Source of the DNA: Curvularia sp. ZM96
Taxonomy: Eukaryota > Ascomycota > Dothideomycetes > Pleosporales > Pleosporaceae
Direction of reading: 5' to 3'
Assembly: GCA_022457065.1 (NCBI GenBank)
Contig: JAJGBQ010000001.1
Coordinates: forward strand, 7,006,001 to 7,070,000
DNA: 64,000 nt
Part shown: positions 56,901 through 64,000 of the stretch, piece by piece
Numbering within the stretch: position 1 is the stretch's first letter
How the letters are laid out: the number at the start of each line of letters is the position of its first letter
Translations under genes and position numbers: made by a program
The notes under the pieces: model-generated
Database searches by the model: none
What the model was told of the DNA's origin: nothing
What the model saw: the letters and a program-made list of their open reading frames with translations, nothing else

Positions 56901-57166
56901 AGCTTTTTTCCTTCTGCATCCAAGCTCGGTACTCTCCTGTAGTCTCAAGCCACGGCTTTTTTATGCCTGGCCTTCGACAGCCCCTTGGTTTCTCCGCCAA
57001 ACAGACGACCATCAAGCCATCACATGTCTCCTGATGTCCTCAGTCCCTCATCCACAATCCCTATATATCCGTGCTCCTACCGCACTACCCCTCAAAGTCT
57101 CCATGGCCACTTGATTCCTGTCCCCACATTTGGCTTACACAACTGCTTCTAGGATAAAGCATCACC
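53926..57166. other. 3.2-kb intergenic region upstream of the copper radical oxidase
   Basis: No convincing gene. The left part is 3' flank with a poly-A run near 54140; the middle holds overlapping chance frames on both strands; a GGAGA tandem run sits at about 55350-55370. The right 500 bp is pyrimidine-rich with a TATA-like box at 57062-57068 and is the promoter and leader of the oxidase gene. Confidence 0.5.
57062..57068 (+). promoter_or_regulatory. TATA-like box
   Basis: TATATAT about 100 bp before the oxidase ATG, in a CT-rich stretch. Position and context fit a core promoter; not proven. Confidence 0.35.
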
Positions 57167-59664
57167 ATGAGGCCTTCAGTCTACGGCCTCGGCCTTCTCG
57201 TTGGTGTGGCCTCGGCCAACATCAACTTCAACTGGGTGAACCCTACCTGCACCTACAACGACCCTAATGATCAGAGATGCTTGACCGGCCAGCACTGCTC
57301 CCAGGCCAACACGTGAGTCGATTCATCAACTGGACCCACAGAAATCCCATCATCTAACCTCCTCGCAGTTGTGTTCCAAATGACGCCAGCGAGTTCTCCA
57401 AGGTCTCGTCTCGCTCAGGCATGCTCTACGCTCCTGTCAAGCGTCAGAACGCAAAGTACTCTCAAGATGGCAAGTGCGGTTCCCAGAACGGCAACCTGCT
57501 CTGCGACGCCAAGAGCACAGTCTACACCGGCACCTGCTGCTCGCAATACGGCTGGTGTGGAAACACCCCAGCCCACTGCAGCGACGGCTGCCAGTCTGGC
57601 TGCAACAAGGACCCCGTCGCCACTCCTGCTGACACCACCCCTGCCAAATCTGGCATCAGGGATGATGGCCGCTGTGGAAAGGACTTTGACGGCGCAACTT
57701 GCGATCCCAAGGGCGCTTACGGTGGCTGCTGCTCCGAGTACGGATACTGCGGTTCCACTGACGGTCACTGTCTCAAGGCCAACGGCTGCCAGAACGGCTG
57801 CAAGGACGGCGATGCTGCCGCTACCACTCCCTCTCCCGTCACCAACACCCGTCCTCCCTCCACTAGCACATCTGGCGAGCCCGTCCTCGGAAAGCCAACC
57901 ACCCCCAGCAACCCCAATGGTATCCCCACCACGGACGGAAGCTGTGGTGCCAAGTTCGGCAACACTGTTTGCGGAGACTGGGCCCAGGGCAGCTGCTGCA
58001 GCATGTACGGCTACTGTGGTAACACCACTTCTCACTGCGGTGAGGGCTGCCAGAGCGGTCCTTGCAACCAGGCTCCTACTGTTCCCGCCCCTGGTGCCAG
58101 CCCTGCACCTGCTGCTGCCAAGCCTGGATCCATTGCTCTCAAGGGCCGATCCGGTGTCCCTGCTATGCACGCTGGTCTCATGCCCAACGGTCGTGTTGTC
58201 TTCCTTGACAAGGTCGAGAACTACACCGAGCTCAAGCTTCCCAACGGCCAGTACGCTTACTCTTCTGAGTGGGACCCCGTCACCGGCGACCTCGTTCCCC
58301 TTGCCTACAAGACCAACGCCTTCTGCTCTGGCGGTATCTTCATGGCTGACGGCCGCTTTGTTTCTCTTGGTGGTAACGCTCCTCTTGACTTCATTGACCC
58401 GACCGTTGGCGATGGTTTCAAGGGCATTCGCTTCCTCGAGCGCTCTTCCTCCGACGCATCCAAGAACGGCAAGGCTTGGGTTGAGCCTGGCACTCAGCTC
58501 GACACTCCTCGCTGGTATGCTTCCGCTCAGATCATGCCCGATGACTCCATCTTTGTTGCATCCGGCTCCAAGAACGGTCTCGACCCCAGCAAGCCCGAGA
58601 ACAACAACCCTACTTACGAGATCTTGAACGCCGACGGTACTCCTCGTGGCAAGAGCTACAACATGGAGATTCTCAGCAAGAACCAGCCCTACTACATGTA
58701 CCCCTTCATGCACTTGATGAAGGATGGCAACGTCTTTGTCCAGGTCGCCAAGTCTGCCGAGATCTTCAAGGTCGAGACGGGAACCGTTGTCCGCATGCTG
58801 CCTGACCTCCCCGGTACCTACCGTACCTACCCCAACACTGGTGGATCCGTCATGCTTCCTCTGTCCAGCGAGAACAACTGGAACCCCGACATTGTCATCT
58901 GCGGTGGTGGCCCTTACCAGGACATCACTGCTCCTGGTGACGCCTCCTGCGGCCGTATCAGGCCTCTTGATGCCGACCCGTCTTGGGAGATGGACTCCAT
59001 GCCCGAAGGCCGTGGTATGGTTGAGGGTACTCTTCTTGCCGACGGTACTGTCGTCTGGGTCAACGGTGCTCAGGAGGGTGCCCAAGGTTTCGGTGTTGCC
59101 CGCGACCCTGCTCTTGAGGTCCTCCTGTACGACCCCAACCAGCCCAAGGGCAAGCGCTTCACCACCGGCCCCAAGTCCACCATTGCCCGTCTCTACCACA
59201 GTGTTGCTCTCCTCCTCCTCGACGGTACCCTGCTCATTTCCGGCTCCAACCCCGTCGAGCAGCCCATCCTCAAGCCCGACGCAAAGAACCCCTACGTCAC
59301 CGAGTTCCGCAACGAGATCTACACTCCCCCTTACCTCCAGGGCAACCCTACCCGCCCTTCCAACGTCCAGCTCTCCAGCAAGAACCTCAAGGTCGGATCT
59401 ACCTTCACCATCAAGTTCACTGCTCCCGCAAACGCAAAGCAAGTCAAGGTCTCGCTCTACTACGGTGGTTTCGTCACCCACTCGGTCCACATGGGCCACC
59501 GCATGGCCTTCCTCGACAACACTGGCTTCAAGGCCGGTGCCACCGCCCAGAGCATCACTGTCTCCATGCCTCCCAACAAGGCCGTTGCCCCTGCTGGTCC
59601 TTATGTTGTCTACGTTCTCGTCGACGGCGTCCCCGCCATGGGCCAGTTCGTCCACGTCTCGTAA
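57167..59664 (+). CDS. Secreted copper radical oxidase (glyoxal/galactose oxidase-like, AA5) with three CBM18 chitin-binding modules
   Basis: Exons 57167-57312 and 57369-59664 (56-bp intron); 813 residues. A signal peptide (VYGLGLLVGVASA) leads a short cysteine-containing segment. Three hevein-type CBM18 modules follow at about residues 81-127, 147-193 and 238-281, each with the C-C-S-x-Y-G-x-C-G core (CCSQYGWCG, CCSEYGYCG, CCSMYGYCG) and joined by Thr/Pro linkers. The catalytic beta-propeller begins near 305. Candidate copper-radical residues are all present: Cys about 368 (FCSGG), Tyr about 432 (RWYAS), Tyr-His about 658-659 (RLYHS) and His about 753 in the C-terminal Ig-like domain (FVTHSVHMGH). 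The enzyme should oxidise an aldehyde or primary alcohol to release H2O2 outside the cell; the modules should tether it to chitin. Strong codon bias suggests high expression. Confidence 0.94.
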
Positions 59665-60339
59665 GAGAGAGCAGCGGTTTTTGCTTGGCTATTTTTTGAA
59701 AAAAGAGAACAAAATTTCAAATAGGCAAAAATGTAAAAGTAGACTAGATGTTTGAGTGTTCTATTGTATAATCCTGGAATGGAATAAATGAGCATTACTT
59801 GTATGATGATGATAGCTTCAATTTTTTTTGGCTCCACTCGCCCAACCAACCCGTCATGGGCTAGATGCATGTCGTTGGAATGACCTGTTGAAGATCTTAG
59901 TATAGGCAATATGTAGTAAGTACAGTCTTATCGTAAAACTGTAGATTATGCAAGACTACAATACCTGCTAGATGTGAGGATACTGCGGAATACTAAACAC
60001 TGCAATTAGACTACTATATATAGAGACTCTGACTCTAGTTTTTAGTAACTCTACTAATATCTCCACCGAACTCTTGGCAACTCTACCCCTACTCTACCCC
60101 CACCTATATGACAGTCTACCTTGACTATAATGTAAGGGTGTAGTGAGTGCGAGACCGCAGTACTAACTAGAGTGGACGATATCTGAGCAGTCACTGCAGC
60201 AGTCACTTAATGGAGAGAGAGATATATATGCAGAAAGTTGTATTCTAGTCCTTGACAAAAAGAGAGGAGCAATCAGTCTAAAGCTGTCGTGAAGTGCATG
60301 TCCCTCCCTCCCTACCACAGTAGAGGCCTCAAATACTAT
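59665..60339. other. AT-rich intergenic between two convergent secreted-protein genes
   Basis: 675 bp of AT-rich DNA with repeated short phrases such as 'ctctac' and 'agactct' near 60020-60090. No gene was seen. Confidence 0.5.
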
Positions 60340-60629
60340 CTAACCCCCCACGACTATGTCACACACGGTCTAAAGAAATCGTTAGTTAATGTATTCATTT
60401 TAAAGTAGATAAAATTGTAGTAGTAGTAGTAGCTTACCGTTCCATAAGGACAAGGATTGCATTGACTTCCAGCTTCGGCAATGCAGTAAAACAAATCCTT
60501 TCCGTGGCTGCCACCACGATTACAGCAATAGGTTGTGAATACGTAGTCGTTCTCCGACTGTCGCTTTTCCAAAGTTGGAATAGCTATAGCTGTAGTAGCA
60601 ATGAAGCTGAGAATAATAGCGAGACGCAT
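60340..60629 (-). CDS. Small cysteine-rich secreted protein (effector candidate)
   Basis: Minus strand, exons 60629-60438 and 60369-60340 with a 69-bp intron (GTAAGC donor, CTAAC branch, TTTAG acceptor); 73 residues. A signal peptide (LAIILSFIATTAIA) ends near residue 16 and is followed by PTLEKR, a dibasic Kex2-type processing site. The mature part of about 50 residues holds six cysteines (a CC pair, then FYC, SQC, NPC and TVC), an even number fitting three disulfides. Without splicing the frame runs on through a Tyr-rich stretch encoded by the TAG repeat in the intron and ends with one different Cys; the spliced version is more credible. No known family was recognised. Size, cysteines, pro-site and AT-rich setting are those of effector-like proteins, but no function is shown. 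Confidence 0.65.
60417..60432. repeat. (TAG)n microsatellite inside the intron
   Basis: About five TAG units inside the intron of the small secreted-protein gene, directly next to its donor site. Confidence 0.8.
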
Positions 60630-60712
60630 GTTGATAGTATATCGTATGAAATTTGAGTTGATTGAGAATGACAAGTTTGGGGATATGATTTTGTTTAGTA
60701 GAGAGTACCTAC

Positions 60713-60735
60713 ATATATATATATATATATATATA
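60713..60735. repeat. (AT)n microsatellite
   Basis: An uninterrupted AT run of 23 bp, about 85 bp upstream of the small secreted-protein start codon. Confidence 0.9.
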
Positions 60736-61092
60736 GGTATCTTAGGGAAGTTTGAGTAGCTTCTTTTGATTAAACAGTTATAAGCACTAAAGTAAGTTCA
60801 CACTTTAGTAAATAGATATAAGCACTAAAATAAATTCGCATGTTACTTGAAGGTCGCAGTCGTACGTTTTGTAGCTGGATCCGTGCGCAAGAGATGAGAC
60901 TCCGTAAGCTTGATCAAGTGATTCAAATACTCTGGTGAGCCAACGACAGCCTCGTAAAGGCTTCAATCTAGCGGTTTTTTGTCCATCGCGTGCGAAAACC
61001 GTATAGCGCCGGAGTGACAAAACTTATGCTTGTGACCTTCGTATGTAGCCTCTGCGCGCGTTGCTTTGCTTATATGTGGCCCCTGCTTGTTG

Positions 61093-61134
61093 TAGTTAAG
61101 GTTTAGATAGAGGTAAGATTATCTTACATGAGAC
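61093..61134. repeat. 42-bp dispersed direct repeat, copy 1
   Basis: Matches 61483-61524 at 39 of 42 positions. It contains the near-palindrome GTAAGATTATCTTAC. All differences are transitions. Confidence 0.8.
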
Positions 61135-61482
61135 CATTGTAACGGCACAGGCAAGACTAGTCGGATGAGTATTAGCAGTAGTGTCACTCAGAGGCATACG
61201 GGAGTGCGTGGGACTTTAAATAAGCCTTGATTCGATAGACACCTATAAGCCTTACACAAAAGGATAGGCTTGCACAGAGCCAGAGCCTTGGTGCCTGAGG
61301 CCTCGCGAGACGCAGAGCCAGAAGCCCTGGAGCTCAAAGTGTCGCGTCCGAACCCCTTGTTCAACACGACCTGTTTTTATCTTTGATTTTTGGTGGGCTG
61401 AGGGGTGGCCTGCCGTTGTGATACTTGTTGATAGGCCAATCGCCACATGCGAGCCATTAGTGAAAAATGAAAAAGAAAGAAA

Positions 61483-61524
61483 TAGTTAAGGCTCAGATAG
61501 AGGTAAGATTATCTTACATAAGAC
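61483..61524. repeat. 42-bp dispersed direct repeat, copy 2
   Basis: Second copy, same orientation, 390 bp from the first, with the same near-palindrome. The pair may mark the ends of a small degenerate mobile element. Confidence 0.8.
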
Positions 61525-61676
61525 TACGGAGTATTAGAGCGAGCTTCCGGCAGAAGAATTTGAGAAAATAAATAAACTCAACTTGTCTGTTTGTTTTGTG
61601 CTGTGCTGTGATCTGCTGTGCAGTCCGTTGTGTGAAGGCTTTTTTTGTACTTGTCGAACGACGAGGAGATGAATCG

Positions 61677-61698
61677 TCTCTCTCTCTCTCTCTCTCTC
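61677..61698. repeat. (TC)n microsatellite
   Basis: Uninterrupted TC run of about 22 bp. Confidence 0.9.
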
Positions 61699-61916
61699 GC
61701 ATATAGAGATTGTTTCCATGCAAATAAACTGCACACAGTCAACCACGCTTCGAAAACATCTTCTCTCCTTTCCCGTCGTTTTTGGGAGTTCCGATTAAGA
61801 CGATAGCTGGAAAAATAACAACAATAATAACAAGCTGCCATTGTTTACATATGCCCCTTACATTTCCAAATCAAGTATTGTGTTGTGGACAATAGGATTA
61901 TATTTCCAGCAAAGAA

Positions 61917-61942
61917 GACGACGACGACGACGACGACGACGA
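61917..61942. repeat. (GAC)n microsatellite
   Basis: About eight GAC units, non-coding, downstream of the phosphatase gene. Confidence 0.9.
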
Positions 61943-62094
61943 AAGCAAAAGATGAGTGTCCATCTTTCCATCCCCACAGTCCCAACAACATCCAAACACC
62001 CCGACGCCACAAACACCCTGCCTGCACTGCTAAAAACCCCAACCATGCTTAATCCCCCCATCTCCAAACTACCTCTTTTTTTTTTCTCAACTTC

Positions 62095-63859
62095 TCACTC
62101 CTGATTGCTTACCTGAATCGGCATAACCCTCCCCGAGTCCACGATAATCTGTTGATCCAGTCTCTTGTTCACATCACCATATTCCAGCCTCTTCCACGTC
62201 ACAATCCGCGCTTGGTTCGTATCGATTTCAAACACACGGAGGCGACGGTGATAATGATTGTATCCACCATACCCACCAAATCCGCTGCCGCCAGCATAGC
62301 ACATCCACATTTCCGGCTCGCCGGACTCTGGGTCCTTGGACAGTGAACAGTAGTCGTTGACGTGGTCGTGGCCGCATGAGACGGACTTGATGTTGAATTC
62401 GACGAGGGCGTCCTTGAAGTGTGTGTTGAAGGCAGGTGCGGTAATGGGCTCGGTCCAGTTGCCTACCCGGTCGTTGTCGCGGCCGCCGTATTCGGGGAGG
62501 GGAATGTGGATAAAGGCCATGTCGAGGTGCTTGTGTGTATAGTGGCGGTGTGCTTCTTTCAGACTTTCGGCAGTCGTCTTGAACCATTCGATTTGATTGG
62601 GCTTGATCCAATCGTAGCCTCGGTAGTGAGCTTCGTCGGGCGAATACGAATGTGTGTCGAGGAACCAGAGCGTTAAGGCTGAGTGCCGGCTGCTGTGAGC
62701 TTGAATCTCGACAAAGTAGTTGCCGACGCCTTCGATTTCGCTAGGGCCTGGTTCACTCAGGGAATATGGCAAAGAGTCGTAGAGATCCATTTGCGCTTGG
62801 CGCGATAGTGTGCCTTCATCGTCGTGGTTACCGAAGATGGCGGCATAGGGTATCTTGCGCTCGGCGAGGGGCTCTACAATCTTGAACATGGCCTACAGCG
62901 GTGTTAGTGTTGTACACAATGAGTACAGAGAGCGCGTCTTACGCTTTGGACGTCTGGAGCTGTATCTCCGTTGATTTGGTCACCCGATAAAACAACCATG
63001 TCGGGTTTCTCGTCGTCGAGCACCCTCTCGACAAACTCAATAGTTCTAGGATCAGCATCACAATGTCCACCATTGGCACCCTTGGGCTCTTCGTCCCTGC
63101 ATTTACCAAGACCCGTACTGAGATGCAGATCGGATATCTGCATAATCTTGAATTTGCCATCTTTCCGGATCTTTGGTACTGGCTTCTCGAGTTTGACGGC
63201 TCGACCTCGCCGTATGGTAAGGCGCGGATCTGTACTGCTCCCGCCCGTTTCCATATGCAAGGGACCGTTCTTGACCAGGGCCCAGCCCGGCCGAGGCTCT
63301 ACAGCGTCGGAGCCAAACAATATATCGACGGCTGTTACGGCCTGTTTGGAGTCGCTCGCGTGGCGCTTAAGCGATCTCTTGATCCAGATGCCTGCTGGTC
63401 TCGACTCCCATTTTTCAGACGCTTGCGTCTTGTCCCCAATGGATGGATCGAGTTTGACTGTGCGAATGTCGACAATGACCTTGTCTTCAGTATCAAGCTC
63501 TTCCTCCCGCTTGCGCTTAACGTGCACATATGCCTTTTTGAACCATCCCTTGTCCAGGTAGAGATCCTTTTCTATGCGGTGCCACTTCTTCTGGTCCAAC
63601 ATACACTTGGACAGTGGATTGATGTTGGTGCATGTCTGCACGGTGATATCGGTGATAACGAGGCCATCATGGTGGAGTGGCAGGTGGCTGTGGACGGACT
63701 GGGGGAGGACTCGGTAGCGGTTGTCGAGGAAGAAAACAGTGATGGAGAGGACGATGGTAAGGGCGATGAGCTGAATGCCCGTGCGGACCTGAGTGTGTGA
63801 GACGGTGAGGGGTAAAGGGGTGGTGGTAGTGGTGGTGGACGTACTATTCGGCGCGTCAT
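62095..63859 (-). CDS. DCR2-like membrane-anchored metallophosphatase
   Basis: Minus strand, exons 63859-63845, 63788-62943 and 62892-62095; 552 residues. Joining the five-codon first exon gives a short basic cytosolic start MTRRIVRTG, then one hydrophobic span (IQLIALTIVLSITVFFL) as in type II membrane proteins. A fungal-specific N-terminal domain (CTNINPLSKCMLDQKKWHRI) precedes the calcineurin-like phosphoesterase domain with the metal motifs in order: MQISDLHLSTG, VVLSGDQINGD, AIFGNHDDEG, MAFIHIPLPEY and SCGHDHVNDYC. This layout matches Dcr2 of yeast, an ER-linked phosphatase tied to cell-cycle entry and to dampening the unfolded-protein response. The last codons after PIQ contain a possible splice donor (GTAAGC), so the exact C-terminus is uncertain. 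A 12-codon upstream ORF overlaps the start. Confidence 0.88.
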
Positions 63860-63894
63860 GGTGGAGGCCGTCGAGGATGCGAGTGCAGGCTCAT
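63856..63894 (-). other. Upstream ORF overlapping the phosphatase start codon
   Basis: An ATG at 63894 begins a 12-codon frame whose TGA (63858-63856) shares bases with the ATG of the main gene (ATGA overlap). Such an arrangement can lower or regulate translation through reinitiation. Whether it is in the mRNA depends on the transcription start, which is unknown. Confidence 0.45.
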
Positions 63895-64000
63895 GAAGCC
63901 AGAGTCGAGTCTAGGATGCGGTATTTTGGCAGCAAGTCGAACTCATGTCCATGACATGGCGCTTTGGTTCGTATCAGCAGGGCGGAAAGTGTGGCGAAAG

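Larger units (their letters stand above)
60630..62094. other. AT-rich repeat-bearing intergenic region
   Basis: 1.5 kb upstream of the secreted-protein gene and downstream of the phosphatase gene. It contains an AT microsatellite, a short duplication near 60780-60837, two copies of a 42-bp repeat, and TC and GAC microsatellites. No gene is supported. Confidence 0.55.

Noticed and set aside
57415..59655. A 746-codon open frame on the minus strand opposite the copper radical oxidase
   Set aside because: It is a shadow of the strongly codon-biased plus-strand gene. It is low in complexity (Val/Gly/Leu-rich), has no domain, and the plus strand shows a full conserved enzyme.
57371..59755. Long Thr/Ser/Pro-rich frames in the second plus-strand frame over the same gene
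   Set aside because: By-product of C-rich third codon positions in the oxidase gene; no conserved motif.
62095..62120. Alternative splice at the end of the phosphatase gene (CAG|GTAAGC)
   Set aside because: A donor-like word is present, but no downstream acceptor gives a conserved-looking C-terminus, so the simple stop is kept.
1..64000. tRNA genes, rRNA, CRISPR arrays and intact transposons
   Set aside because: I looked for B-box-like words (GGTTCRANYCC) on both strands, regular spaced repeats and transposase or reverse transcriptase motifs and saw none. A covariance-model scan would be needed to be certain for tRNAs.

Overview
The window is a 64 kb piece of a filamentous ascomycete nuclear genome. 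Introns are short (47-89 bp), GT..AG, often with CTAAC or CTGAC-like branch sites. Genes lie on both strands with compact spacing, and the content (HET-domain protein, Zn2Cys6 regulator, CBM18 copper radical oxidase, small cysteine-rich secreted protein) is typical of Dothideomycetes, probably Pleosporales. That placement is inferred from gene style; nothing in the window proves it. All gene models are my own: exon joins were set by reading frame, splice consensus and family resemblance.

Left part (1-30 kb) is mostly conserved housekeeping. It holds the end of a small alpha+beta barrel protein, an alpha/beta hydrolase, a beta-hydroxyacid dehydrogenase with a doubled C-terminal domain, the kinetochore subunit NNF1, the endocytic adaptor SLA2, the splicing factor SLU7 and, divergent from it, the DNA polymerase zeta catalytic subunit REV3. 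A small hypothetical gene follows, then a small membrane protein whose tail is a 48-bp minisatellite, a twin-CX9C protein divergent from an AME1/CENP-U-like kinetochore gene, and two lineage-restricted proteins.

The middle (30-37 kb) is a 6.8 kb stretch with no convincing gene between two convergent genes. To its right lie a Zn2Cys6 transcription factor (4 exons, 20-nt first exon) and the FACT subunit POB3, whose start codon is split by an intron. A further 2.6 kb gene-poor stretch with protein-like debris leads to a HET-domain gene. Divergent from HET is phosphopantothenate-cysteine ligase (CAB2), which converges with a six-exon MFS transporter.

The right part (50-64 kb) is more accessory. 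A low-complexity hypothetical protein is followed by 3.2 kb of non-coding DNA. Then come a secreted copper radical oxidase (glyoxal/galactose oxidase type) carrying three chitin-binding CBM18 modules and, 0.7 kb away and convergent, a 73-residue cysteine-rich secreted protein that looks like an effector candidate. The latter sits in AT-rich, repeat-bearing DNA. The window ends with a DCR2-like type II membrane phosphatase that has an upstream ORF overlapping its start codon.

No tRNA, rRNA, CRISPR array or intact transposon was recognised.
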